Positions 17,074 through 25,808 of a DNA stretch of 64,000 nt are shown here, one piece after another. The notes beneath the pieces were generated by a model. It was not told where the DNA came from. It worked only from the letters and a program-made list of their open reading frames with translations, and did not search any database. The stretch covers positions 1-64,000 of the forward strand of contig NZ_JAELUP010000005.1 in NCBI RefSeq assembly GCF_016424485.1, given 5' to 3'. The first letter of the stretch is position 1. Each line of letters opens with the position of its first letter. A program made the translations under genes and the position numbers. Source of the DNA: Paenibacillus roseus (GTDB taxonomy: Bacteria; Bacillota; Bacilli; Paenibacillales; Paenibacillaceae).

Positions 17074-18126
17074 TTAAATGAATTGCGAGTTGCTTTGATC
17101 TGCCGCATATAGAACTTTATCAATTGTGTCGACAATGGTTCCGACAGCCCCATTGCAATTGGTCAGAATATGAACCCGATATCCGGACTTTGCATAGGTA
17201 GCGGACTGCATTTCATTGCCTGGATCATAACCCATAACAACGTATTTAAAATTCATACCGTTCAACCTGACGATCCATACCCCATAGCCGTAATGAAGAT
17301 GATCATGGTCTTGTATTTGCGGTGTGAGTATTCTCTCTGTCATCTGCCTGCTTAACAACTGATGGCCCAGCAAGGCGTCCCAGAACGTGTCCATATCGCC
17401 CGCTGTTGTAAACGCCCCACCATCCGGCGCCCCCTGAACTGGCAGGCTGTATATATTCGTTTTCCAATGTTCACCGTTATCGATATAACCGATGGCTGTC
17501 CGCTCAGGCAACTGGTCAAGGCGATAATAGCCTGAATCCTTCATCCCGCAAACTCTGAAAATGTGTTCCTCGACATACTCCGTAAAGGTCGTTCCTGTAA
17601 GATGTTCCACGATTAAACCAAGGACGATAAATCCTGCGTTGCTGTATGAAAAACGCTCACCTGGCGCAAACTTCATCTCTTTATTTTGAAACAGAGGGAG
17701 GAAACTGGCCGCGGAAGTCATCGCATACATCGGCGTTGCGACCCAAAGCTGTTCATAACCTGTCATAACCTCTTCATCGAAATAGTCCGGTATCCCCGAG
17801 CTGTGTGTCAGCAGGTGGTGTACGGTCACTCCCGGATCAAATAAAGGGAAGGAGATATCCGTACAATCACTCAGCCGCGTATCTAATGACAACAGCCCCT
17901 TCTCAACCAACTGGCAGACAGCCACCGCGGTGAAAATTTTGCTGCCGGACGCGATGTTAAAGCGGGTACCCGCTTTGTTCTCTATGTGCTCGCTCCGGTT
18001 TGCATAGCCGTATCCCTGTTCCAAAATCGTTGTGCCGCCTTCACTTATGTTCAGTACACCGGAGAACGGAACCCTCGTCTCTCCGATGCCGATCCTGATT
18101 GCTTCTTTTATCTTTGTTTTTATCAT
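17074..18126 (-). CDS. Serine hydrolase, class C beta-lactamase family
   Basis: 350 residues. The beta-lactamase/transpeptidase-like fold is shown by the SxxK motif at Ser60-Lys63 (ASGSK), the YSN motif in FSYSNAGFIVLG, HTSGIPDYF, and a late HYGYGVW region in place of the KTG box. No signal peptide is visible, which suggests a cytoplasmic esterase or peptidase rather than a resistance enzyme. GAGGAGA lies upstream of ATG 18126. It is followed on the same strand, 77 bases further upstream in transcription order, by the sulfotransferase gene, but no shared role is evident. Confidence 0.88.
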   Translation of the reverse strand: MIKTKIKEAIRIGIGETRVPFSGVLNISEGGTTILEQGYGYANRSEHIENKAGTRFNIASGSKIFTAVAVCQLVEKGLLSLDTRLSDCTDISFPLFDPGVTVHHLLTHSSGIPDYFDEEVMTGYEQLWVATPMYAMTSAASFLPLFQNKEMKFAPGERFSYSNAGFIVLGLIVEHLTGTTFTEYVEEHIFRVCGMKDSGYYRLDQLPERTAIGYIDNGEHWKTNIYSLPVQGAPDGGAFTTAGDMDTFWDALLGHQLLSRQMTERILTPQIQDHDHLHYGYGVWIVRLNGMNFKYVVMGYDPGNEMQSATYAKSGYRVHILTNCNGAVGTIVDTIDKVLYAADQSNSQFI

Positions 18127-18203
18127 CGCTTCTCCTCAATTCCTCTAGGAAGAATCCAGATATGAAGCCACCGGAGCACCGTGATATACATCTAACTGTA
18201 TGT

Positions 18204-18926
18204 TTACCACGCCCTTCTCTCATAATTTTGCTGGATCTCCCGGCGAAATCGTTGTACCCATTGCTCCGAAATATCATCTGCCAGTCTGTCAAGTGCGGGG
18301 GGCGCGATCGTTACGTTATCCGCTCTCACTTCCAGGAAATCCAATACCCTGAGCACGGTGCCTTCATAATCCTGAATAAAATCCTCATATACAATCGTCA
18401 TCGGCACAATGCCGTTCTCCGTCATAAAATCCTCAATCGCAGCTTCCCGCAGCACGCTTTCCTCAACTAAATGCCGGATTGCTTCAAATTTGTACTTGTC
18501 TGCAAGCTCATGCTCCTGCGGTTTGTGACCGTGCTGCCTGTGCCATTCTCCGGAGACAATCGCTCTCCACCAAGATACCGCCAGACGAACCTTATTTCGG
18601 CGGGTCATAAAAATATGCTTCGTGGAATTGGGGAATGCCGTACTCCAAACTTCCGCTGCGGGAGCCGTGTCCGGAATTTCATACAGCTTGCGAAATGCAT
18701 CAATCAGCAGCTGATCGTAATTTAATTTGATGCCTAACACACCATTCGGCGTCGTTCCCTCTTTCCATACCTGCTCCATGGTTTCCTTACTGATCGTCTG
18801 CGGGTCTGCGCTATGCAGCAACTCGCCAATATTACCGGCTAAACCGGTGGATCTGAGCGCCTCGCATAGCAGCGTACTCCCCGTCCGTTGTGAGAACCAG
18901 ATGGCATAACTTTGTTTCGGCTTCAT
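18204..18926 (-). CDS. Stf0-family sulfotransferase
   Basis: 240 residues from ATG 18926. I chose this start because AAAGGG lies 9 bases upstream; earlier in-frame ATGs at 18932 and 18935 sit almost on that site. The N-terminal FSQRTGSTLL (12-20) is the 5'-phosphosulfate loop that binds PAPS, and MTRRNKVRLAVSWWRA matches the 3'-phosphate region of this family. Known Stf0 enzymes sulfate trehalose or other glycolipid sugars. No PAPS synthesis genes or obvious acceptor pathway are nearby, so the substrate is unknown. Confidence 0.85.
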   Translation of the reverse strand: MKPKQSYAIWFSQRTGSTLLCEALRSTGLAGNIGELLHSADPQTISKETMEQVWKEGTTPNGVLGIKLNYDQLLIDAFRKLYEIPDTAPAAEVWSTAFPNSTKHIFMTRRNKVRLAVSWWRAIVSGEWHRQHGHKPQEHELADKYKFEAIRHLVEESVLREAAIEDFMTENGIVPMTIVYEDFIQDYEGTVLRVLDFLEVRADNVTIAPPALDRLADDISEQWVQRFRREIQQNYERRAW

Positions 18927-18973
18927 ATTCATCATCCCTTTCGTTTTTCCAGCCCTTCGCTGCTCTCTAATGC

Positions 18974-19012
18974 AAAAAAGCCGCAAAAGAACACCATGTT
19001 CATCTGCGGCTT
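18974..19012 (-). terminator. Terminator of the UDP-sugar pyrophosphorylase gene
   Basis: AAGCCGCA (18978-18985) pairs with TGCGGCTT (19005-19012), with an inner GAACA/TGTTC stem. On the minus strand it ends in a run of T residues (18974-18979). Confidence 0.8.
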
Positions 19013-19119
19013 CGTATAATCTGATTCCTATATGTATTAGTGTACGGGTTGAGATTCAATAGCGTCAAGGTAATGATTGCTTTAGAGTAAAAGATTACCT
19101 GACTTTACGTTCCTTGCGT

Positions 19120-20481
19120 TCAACCGATATAGATGAATGATGGATGATCTTTATTGCAAAGCATATCTACAGCAAGCCCCTCGCCATCATATGAGATCAA
19201 GGGAGAAACTTCAATTTCACGGCCCTTGAACAAGTCCTCAGATACGCCCAGCTTCTCAAACCATGTCTGATGCACATGCAGCAGAAGTCTCCGGGCTTCC
19301 TCCGGGCTATCCGGGCCAGCGGCATTTTTTACCGGGGCAAACTCCTCCTCCCGCTCCACTTTGACCAAGCTCATACCCGAAGCATACGCGAACAAATCGA
19401 AGATGAACGCTTCATACTTATAAGCACGGACTGGCCCCTGGAAGGTTTGGACATCTTTTTGCACGGCTTTATATACAAGCTGCTGCCGGGAAGCTTTCTC
19501 CAAAAATTGAAGCTGGAACATATGGATAGAGATATTCCCGGTATCGTACAGCAGACGCCCTGTCTTAATATCCCGCTGCCGCTTGAGCTGCTCTGGAAAA
19601 TCGCTGTATTCTACAACTGATGGACGGCCGTCCTGCAAGCAGACAACTCCGATTTTTTCATCGGCATCCCGCTTGGCAATGACTTTGCAAGCAATCGGCT
19701 GGCCTGAAGTATGGGCAAAACCTATAAAGTGCGGGTCGGCAACTTTGATCAGTGCATTATCGACATTATAATAGAAAAACCACTCTACGCCGCGTGCTTT
19801 AAGCTGGTCAAGAATGCCGGAACTACGCATGGCGGAGATGCAGCCTCCTGTTCCATTCGGCACACTGCATATTCTCCATGGGGTCTCCAAAATAATCTTC
19901 CCCTTATGATCCAGCGCCGGAATGACAGCTTGATTGAAGAAAAACAGCTGTTCCTTATCATAGCCAAAATATTGATGCTGTGCAAAAAAATCGAATGTTG
20001 CCTTGTGATTGCCCGGGCTTGTCATGATGCACCACGGAATGGTTGTCCCTGCCCGCCGTCCAAGATTGAGCAGCCGTTCGGCTTGCAGTTGGAAGAGAGA
20101 TTTACGCGATGGCAGCCCGATATCAAGAGTTCCTTTAGGACCATTGTATCCAAGACGGCTTCCCTGCCCGCCCGCTACAAGCAGTGCGGCGACTTTGCCT
20201 TCCCTGAGCAGGTCCCATCCGGTCTGCTCGATATTTCCCCGATCTGTTTTCAAGTCATCCAAGCTTTGAACGGACAACGGAGCCAAGCCTGAAACTTGCA
20301 ATCCAGTATCTTTCTCGTTATTCATATGTAAATGGCGCAGCCATTCAAAATCCAGGGCAAGAATCTGCTCCAGCAGCTCCTGCTTCCGCACTTCAGGCAA
20401 CGTATCATAGTGCTCTAGCAGATGCTCTTGCCGCCAGATTTTAAGCAGAGCGATTACAGCTTGAAGTTGCATATCCGACAT
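19120..20481 (-). CDS. UDPGP-family UDP-sugar pyrophosphorylase (eukaryote-like UDP-GlcNAc/UDP-Glc type)
   Basis: 453 residues from ATG 20481, supported by GGGGGAG five bases upstream. The nucleotide-binding signature LVAGGQGSRLGYNGPKG starts at about residue 101, and later segments (NGTGGCISAM, NVDNALIKVADP, EYSDFP, KYEAFIFD) belong to the UDPGP family of eukaryotic UDP-N-acetylglucosamine pyrophosphorylases. It would join UTP and a sugar-1-phosphate. This family differs from the bacterial GalU and GlmU enzymes. It is a monocistronic gene with a good terminator; sugar preference cannot be read from the sequence by eye. Confidence 0.88.
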   Translation of the reverse strand: MSDMQLQAVIALLKIWRQEHLLEHYDTLPEVRKQELLEQILALDFEWLRHLHMNNEKDTGLQVSGLAPLSVQSLDDLKTDRGNIEQTGWDLLREGKVAALLVAGGQGSRLGYNGPKGTLDIGLPSRKSLFQLQAERLLNLGRRAGTTIPWCIMTSPGNHKATFDFFAQHQYFGYDKEQLFFFNQAVIPALDHKGKIILETPWRICSVPNGTGGCISAMRSSGILDQLKARGVEWFFYYNVDNALIKVADPHFIGFAHTSGQPIACKVIAKRDADEKIGVVCLQDGRPSVVEYSDFPEQLKRQRDIKTGRLLYDTGNISIHMFQLQFLEKASRQQLVYKAVQKDVQTFQGPVRAYKYEAFIFDLFAYASGMSLVKVEREEEFAPVKNAAGPDSPEEARRLLLHVHQTWFEKLGVSEDLFKGREIEVSPLISYDGEGLAVDMLCNKDHPSFIYIG

Positions 20482-20674
20482 CGGCTCTCCCCCTTCATGC
20501 TCCATTGTTTGCATCCTATCATACCACACAATTATGGCTGACCCGCTGACTAGGCTAAAATTCCAGCCCGTCGCATTTACGACTTGACTATGGGGTCGAT
20601 CATGATTAAAATTCAATCAATCCATTCGTTTTCATTCACACTTGGATAACATAAATTGAAGGGAGCAGCCTGAT

Positions 20675-21013
20675 ATGAATTGGAAGGAAATTACGACACT
20701 CGAAGAGTGGAACGACATCTTGGAAGCATCCGCCGCTCGCGGACAAGTGATTTTAAAGCACAGTACGACTTGCCCGGTCAGCTCCAATGCGCTCCATGAA
20801 TTCGAACAATATTTGCAGGATGTACCGAATAAAGAGGTGGATTACACGCTCGTCAAAGTCATCGAGTCTCGTCCTGTATCGAACAAAATCGCTGAAGATT
20901 TGAGCGTCAAGCATGAATCTCCGCAAATTATTTACGTGAAGGACAAAGCTAAATACTGGACTACCTCTCACTGGTCGGTCACAAAAGCTCATATTACAGC
21001 AGTAATCGATTAA
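20675..21013 (+). CDS. ytxJ: Bacillithiol-system monothiol redox protein YtxJ
   Basis: 112 residues with a thioredoxin-like fold and the TCPVS motif around Cys33, the only cysteine. This matches YtxJ (BrxC) of Bacillus, thought to remove bacillithiol from mixed disulfides on proteins after oxidative stress. The cis-proline region SPQIIYV is present. GGGAGC precedes ATG 20675. It is divergent from the UDPGP gene, which starts 194 bases away, and is followed by a bidirectional terminator. Confidence 0.92.
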   Translation: MNWKEITTLEEWNDILEASAARGQVILKHSTTCPVSSNALHEFEQYLQDVPNKEVDYTLVKVIESRPVSNKIAEDLSVKHESPQIIYVKDKAKYWTTSHWSVTKAHITAVID

Positions 21014-21015
21014 AT

Positions 21016-21056
21016 AAAAAATCGGTAATGGCACCAAAGGCGCTATTACCGATTTT
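21016..21056. terminator. Bidirectional terminator after ytxJ
   Basis: A-rich ATCGGTAAT pairs with ATTACCGAT, flanked by A residues on the left and T residues on the right, so it can stop transcription from both ytxJ and the convergent glycine-zipper gene. Confidence 0.85.
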
Positions 21057-21114
21057 CTATTTCAAAAGAGTCGGGTGTCCCCGGACCCTATCCTCGCACA
21101 ACTTACGTGCTGAC

Positions 21115-21339
21115 TTATTCGACAGTATCTTCGTCTTCAGCGCTATCAGCAATCTTGTTGCCGAGCGCTGCGCCAGCAATACCGCCTGCAATCGTTCCAA
21201 GCGGCCCCAAAGCAGAACCTACAACGGCGCCTACAACACCGCCGCCAACTGTACCTGCTGTTTCTCCGGCATCATTAGCAGCGTTTGTTGTATTGCTTTC
21301 TACAGCCTCATCATGATTGTGTCTGTTGTCTCTTGCCAT
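21115..21339 (-). CDS. Small glycine-zipper protein
   Basis: 74 residues. The N-terminus and C-terminus are charged and polar; the middle (about 25-62) is rich in Gly and Ala with repeated GxxxG spacing (GGGVVGAVVGSALGPLG, then GGIAGAALGNKI), the pattern of glycine-zipper membrane segments. There is no signal peptide. AAGGAG lies about 11 bases upstream of ATG 21339. It probably inserts in or coats a membrane; function unknown. It is convergent with ytxJ and shares its terminator. Confidence 0.7.
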   Translation of the reverse strand: MARDNRHNHDEAVESNTTNAANDAGETAGTVGGGVVGAVVGSALGPLGTIAGGIAGAALGNKIADSAEDEDTVE

Positions 21340-21504
21340 TCCAATTCAACTCCTTCTTGTCTTTAGGACACGCTGTACATTTATTTCCAACGCATTCCTC
21401 AGGTATTGTAACCAATTTTGCCAAAATGATTCTTTTGTATTCAAAATTCTATCTAAGCTTTCAAAAGCCGATTTATCCATTCGCCCACGTTTGCAGGCTA
21501 GTGC

Positions 21505-21533
21505 TTGACAATCATTAAAAAATCAATTATCTT
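21505..21533 (+). promoter_or_regulatory. Sigma-A promoter of the pirin gene
   Basis: A perfect TTGACA (21505-21510) is followed after exactly 17 bases by TATCTT (21528-21533), about 60 bases before the pirin start. Confidence 0.75.
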
Positions 21534-21545
21534 TAAATAAAGATA
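21528..21545. promoter_or_regulatory. Perfect 18-bp palindrome over the pirin -10 (MhqR/MarR-like operator)
   Basis: TATCTTTAAATAAAGATA has two perfect 8-base arms around AA and covers the -10 element. Its ends TATCT...AGATA match the ends of the MhqR operator family known from Bacillus quinone-response genes. Operator function and the bound protein are inferred; no MarR gene lies in this window. Confidence 0.55.
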
Positions 21546-21591
21546 CTTTAATTCAAGATTATAAATTGCTTTTTTCAAGGAGGAATATGCG

Positions 21592-22365
21592 ATGCAAACT
21601 TTAATCTACGGCCCTGCGTTGCAAGCAACAGGCGCTTTTGACGGCGGTAAAATCAAGGAACAAAAACCAATCGGCTTCTCAGGTGAAGGCTCGGTAATCA
21701 AAAGAATCGGTCCGCTTTTCTACTGGGCATGGGCAACCTCTAATAAAGAAGGCTACATCCCGCTTCACCAGCATCAGGCTTTTGAGATTATGACCTACGT
21801 GGTTCAAGGAAATGTCGAACATGGCGATACGCTCGGTACACGGAGCAAAGTAGGTGCTGGCGGCGCGCAGGTCATGCAGACCGGCTCCGGTGTCAGCCAT
21901 GAAGAGCGATTCATTGGGCCCGACATGGAGGGATTCCAAATCTGGTTCGAGCCGCACATTCAGGAGGCGCTTCAGGTCAAACCGACGTACAACCAATACG
22001 AACACGAACAGTTCCCAGTCTTCGAGGAGAACGGTATTGTGAAAAAGACGATCATCGGTGAAGGAGCTCCGATCTCAATTACGGCAGATTCACGGGTGTG
22101 GGACGTTACGATCGAAGCAGGCAAACCATACCGCCATTCCGTTGCAAAAGGGCGCACGATTGCTGCACTTGCCGTACGCGGCGACGGAACATGGGCAAAC
22201 AGCGACGTGGATACATCCCCGTCTTCATTCAAGCACCGCGATTTCATTGTTGTCCGTGCGGACGATTCGTTCGAAGCCATCATCCATGCAGGAGATGAGC
22301 CTGCACGCTTACTGCTAGTCGACGTTCCAACAGCAGTCAGCTATCCTCTCTACCCTAAGCGGTAA
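21592..22365 (+). CDS. Pirin-family bicupin (quercetinase-like)
   Basis: 257 residues. The N-terminal cupin has the pirin metal ligands: HQH at 59-61 and HEE at 103-105, within HQHQAFEIMTYVVQG and GSGVSHEERF. Pirins bind Fe or a similar metal, and several bacterial members oxidise quercetin or other aromatic compounds in the cytoplasm. AAGGAGG precedes ATG 21592. It is a single gene with a strong promoter and a palindromic operator over the -10, which suggests induction by an aromatic or quinone signal. Confidence 0.92.
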   Translation: MQTLIYGPALQATGAFDGGKIKEQKPIGFSGEGSVIKRIGPLFYWAWATSNKEGYIPLHQHQAFEIMTYVVQGNVEHGDTLGTRSKVGAGGAQVMQTGSGVSHEERFIGPDMEGFQIWFEPHIQEALQVKPTYNQYEHEQFPVFEENGIVKKTIIGEGAPISITADSRVWDVTIEAGKPYRHSVAKGRTIAALAVRGDGTWANSDVDTSPSSFKHRDFIVVRADDSFEAIIHAGDEPARLLLVDVPTAVSYPLYPKR

Positions 22366-22413
22366 AAGTACGTTATACTTAAAAGCAATTCTCATCGGAC
22401 GCTTTCGTTACCT

Positions 22414-22482
22414 GGGCTGCCACAAAGCAGATTGCCACGCTTGTACGGAATGTTACAGGCGAGGTAGAATGCGTGGCAGCCC
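22414..22482 (+). terminator. Terminator-like structure with two competing upstream arms
   Basis: GTGGCAGCCC (22473-22482) can pair with GGGCTGCCAC (22414-22423). The overlapping GCGTGGC (22471-22477) can instead pair with GCCACGC (22434-22440), leaving the first arm free. A T-rich stretch (TTTCTTC) follows. Confidence 0.5.
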
Positions 22483-22557
22483 TTTCTTCATTTGAAATAA
22501 ATTTTTTGTTCACGACATAACACAAGGGATACGTGCAGACATGCCGAATTTATTAAC

Positions 22558-25500
22558 ATGATAAAATATCCGCTAAACCGATACTTCAGCCTGAAACAGC
22601 TGATATTCTTCATCCTATTCCTGTCCCTCCTGCTCGGATTGCGGTTGCTATGGCTCAACGCCAATGCCATACCCGACCAGCCCTTGGCTACCCAAGGGAT
22701 ACTGGACCTGAGGAATTGGGACTTCGAGCGGAACCGAACCATCTATTTGAACGGGGAATGGGAGTTTTACCCGAATCAGTTCATTTCTCATCAGGACACG
22801 CAGGGAAATCAAATGATTGCGCCCTCTCACATTCAAGTACCTGGAGACTGGAGGAGCGGCTTTTCAGAAATAAAGGACAGCCCTTACGGGTATGGCACCT
22901 ACCGGCTCCGTATTCTGGTCGGGAAGGAGCAAACACAGCCTTACGGCTTCTGGATTCAAAAAGTTGAAGCTGCATCCCAGGTCGAAATTAACGGCCTTCC
23001 TGAACCGAGTTTCGGCGTGCTGGCAAAACAAGAAGCGGACTATGATCCAAAGGCAGTATCCTACACGGCTACTTACATTGCAGGCGATCACAAAGTAATT
23101 GAACTGCTCGTACGTGCAGCCAACTTTGACAATCCCGTCAGAGGAGGCATCACCAGTTCGATCCGTTTTGGCTTGCAAGGGGCCATTGATAACCAACGGA
23201 TGTATTCACTGGGTTTCCAATTAATTGCTTTTTTTATTTTGCTGCTGCATGGTTTGTACGCCGGGATGTTGTTCTTCTTCAATCCCAAGCAGAAATTATT
23301 TATCGTGTTTTTGCTCATGCTTTTTACTGTCAGCATTGCTATCGTTGCCGATAATGATTCCATTCTGCTATTGTGGCTGCCGATCAACTATACCTGGGGT
23401 TTTAAAATCAGATTGTTGTCTTATCTCTGGATATCCTATTCCATGATTGAACTGACCAGGAGTTTCTTCGCAGTCGGGAAGCCTGTACTGCCCTTCCAGG
23501 TGTACCGTATCGCGCTTTATATCTATTCATTCGTGGTATTGGTCGCACCGATTGATTTTGTACTGTATACAGCCAGTGTCGGCAATATTTTCATCCTGCT
23601 CTATCTGCCGCCGATACTCGGCGTGGTTTACCTGATCGGGAAAATGATCTTCAAAAATCAACAGGATGCGGTCTATTTATTTGCTGCAGCTACCGGTATC
23701 TTATCGAACGTCATGTGGGGGATTTATGTCTACAGCAACCCCGCGGACAACACGTACTACCCGGTCGACATCATTGCGTCGATCATCGGGTTTTCCGCTT
23801 ACTGGTTCAAGCAGTATTTCCGCAAATCCAAGGAAAATGCCCGGCTCAATGAGCAGCTTCAGCAATCAGATAAGCTAAAAGATGAATTTCTCGAAAATAC
23901 GTCCCACGAGCTGAGAACGCCGTTGCACGGCATCATCAATATTGCTCAGACCATTGTCGCCAATGAAAAGCAATCCCTGAATGAAAAGAGCTTCAAGGAT
24001 CTTGAGCTGCTGGTTACAATCGGTCGGCGCATGTCATTTTTAGTTAACAATCTTCTCGACACCGTCAAGCTGCAGGATCAGAAGATCAGGCTTCAGCAGG
24101 AACCTGTCCGTATCCAATCCGCTGCTTCCGGCGTGATAGACATGCTCGCGTTTTTGACAAGCGGCAAACCAATCAAGCTCCAAATGAACATTAACGAGAC
24201 GTTCCCGCTTGTCTATGCCGATGAAAAAAGACTGGTGCAGATTCTGTTCAATCTGTTGCATAATGCGATCAAATTCACGGACGCAGGGAAGATTGTCATC
24301 ACCGCTGAAGCCAGAGGAGATCAGGCGGTTATCCATGTCTCCGATACAGGATCAGGAATTAATGCCGATACCCGAGAACGCGTCTTTAACCGATACGAAC
24401 AGGGAGATATAAGGACAAACAATGGGGGGCTGGGGCTGGGATTAAGCATTTGTAAACAGCTAGTAGAGCTGCACGAAGGTGAACTGACTGTAGCTTCTGC
24501 GCCAGGCAAAGGTTCCGTCTTCTCATTCACACTCCCGCTGGCTCACGCTGCACAGACGGAGGGGAGTGCCGAGGCTGCGGCAGCTTCGGATTCGGAAAAA
24601 GTGGCAATGGAGAATATCCCTAGCCTTGATGTGCATCAGGACATAGCAACTTTATCCGATATGTGGACGGCTTTGCAGGATTCCAACTCCACTGCTTACA
24701 GCGGTAAACTGAATATACTGGCCGTTGACGATGATCCGGTCAATCTGAAGGTGCTGTTAAGCATTCTTTCTTCGGATCAGTACCATATCCAAACAGCCAT
24801 GTCAGGTGCTGAAGCTGTAAGTCTGCTCGTCTCCCGGCGATGGGACCTGCTCATTTGCGATGTGATGATGCCCCACATGTCCGGTTATGAGCTGACGCGC
24901 ATTGTTCGGGAACGCTTTAAAATTTCTGAACTGCCCATACTGCTGCTGACGGCACGAAGTCAACCGGAAGACATCTATGCCGGATTTCTATCCGGCGCCA
25001 ACGATTACGTCGTCAAACCCGTCGACGCTCTGGAGCTGCGCTACCGGGTATGGTCATTAACAGCCTTGAGGCAATCAGTAAACGACAGCCTTCGTATGGA
25101 GGCCGCTTACCTGCAAGCGCAAATTCAGCCGCATTTTCTGTTCAATACGCTCAATTCCATTATGGCGCTGAGTACTATTGATCCCGAAAAAATGCGCAAG
25201 CTTGGAGAAGCATTCACCTCATACCTTCGCATCAGCTTCAACTTTATGAATGCCGAGCGGCTTGTGCCTCTGTCCCATGAGCTGGAGCTTGTACGAGCAT
25301 ATCTGTATATTGAAGAAGAAAGATTCGGGGAACGGCTGCATATTGAATGGGATATCGGCCGGAATATTACACTGATGCTCCCGCCGCTGACCATCCAGCC
25401 GCTGGTTGAGAATGCGGTCCGGCATGGACTGCTTCGCAGATCGGCTGGCGGCACCCTGATCATTCGGATTACTGACCGCGGCGGAGATACGTTATTTGAG

Positions 25501-25731
25501 GTCATAGACAACGGTACTGGGATAGAGCAACCGTTAGTTAAGCAGTTGCTCGACAACTCCCATCGGGGCAAGGGCGGAATCGGCCTGTCCAATACAAACC
25601 GTCGGCTGGTCCAACTGTACGGTCAGGGTCTGATTATTCACAGCAAACCCGGGGAAGGTACGACGGTATCCTTCACGATTCCTAAACCAGCCTCCTCTTT
25701 AACAGGAACAGGAAAAACACCGTTCGCGTAA
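22558..25731 (+). CDS. Hybrid sensor kinase: 7TMR-DISM - HisKA - REC - second LytS/YesM-type kinase
   Basis: 1057 residues. Order: N-terminal membrane segment; extracellular 7TMR-DISM-type domain (about 45-210; LNGEWEFYPNQF); seven membrane segments (about 215-425); HisKA with SHELRTPLHGI (His450); HATPase_c ending FSFTLPLA (about 660); a receiver (about 718-835) with VDDDPVN and Asp768; then a second, LytS/YesM-type kinase with IQPHFLFNTLNS (His859) and its own HATPase (VENAVRHG, GIGLSNTNRRL). No output regulator is encoded next to it. No ribosome site is seen before ATG 22558 and no other in-frame start is available upstream, so translation may be weak. A bidirectional terminator follows. 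Confidence 0.9.
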   Translation: MIKYPLNRYFSLKQLIFFILFLSLLLGLRLLWLNANAIPDQPLATQGILDLRNWDFERNRTIYLNGEWEFYPNQFISHQDTQGNQMIAPSHIQVPGDWRSGFSEIKDSPYGYGTYRLRILVGKEQTQPYGFWIQKVEAASQVEINGLPEPSFGVLAKQEADYDPKAVSYTATYIAGDHKVIELLVRAANFDNPVRGGITSSIRFGLQGAIDNQRMYSLGFQLIAFFILLLHGLYAGMLFFFNPKQKLFIVFLLMLFTVSIAIVADNDSILLLWLPINYTWGFKIRLLSYLWISYSMIELTRSFFAVGKPVLPFQVYRIALYIYSFVVLVAPIDFVLYTASVGNIFILLYLPPILGVVYLIGKMIFKNQQDAVYLFAAATGILSNVMWGIYVYSNPADNTYYPVDIIASIIGFSAYWFKQYFRKSKENARLNEQLQQSDKLKDEFLENTSHELRTPLHGIINIAQTIVANEKQSLNEKSFKDLELLVTIGRRMSFLVNNLLDTVKLQDQKIRLQQEPVRIQSAASGVIDMLAFLTSGKPIKLQMNINETFPLVYADEKRLVQILFNLLHNAIKFTDAGKIVITAEARGDQAVIHVSDTGSGINADTRERVFNRYEQGDIRTNNGGLGLGLSICKQLVELHEGELTVASAPGKGSVFSFTLPLAHAAQTEGSAEAAAASDSEKVAMENIPSLDVHQDIATLSDMWTALQDSNSTAYSGKLNILAVDDDPVNLKVLLSILSSDQYHIQTAMSGAEAVSLLVSRRWDLLICDVMMPHMSGYELTRIVRERFKISELPILLLTARSQPEDIYAGFLSGANDYVVKPVDALELRYRVWSLTALRQSVNDSLRMEAAYLQAQIQPHFLFNTLNSIMALSTIDPEKMRKLGEAFTSYLRISFNFMNAERLVPLSHELELVRAYLYIEEERFGERLHIEWDIGRNITLMLPPLTIQPLVENAVRHGLLRRSAGGTLIIRITDRGGDTLFEVIDNGTGIEQPLVKQLLDNSHRGKGGIGLSNTNRRLVQLYGQGLIIHSKPGEGTTVSFTIPKPASSLTGTGKTPFA

Positions 25732-25747
25732 CCATATTGACAGTTCA

Positions 25748-25795
25748 AAAGAGCCTTCGTCTCCCCTGACGTACATCGGGAGATGAAGGCTCTTT
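25748..25795. terminator. Bidirectional terminator between convergent genes
   Basis: AAAGAGCCTTC pairs with GAAGGCTCTTT, and an inner TCTCCC/GGGAGA extends the stem. It separates the hybrid kinase from the end of the second carbohydrate operon. Confidence 0.88.
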
Positions 25796-25808
25796 GATGA
25801 TTGTAATC

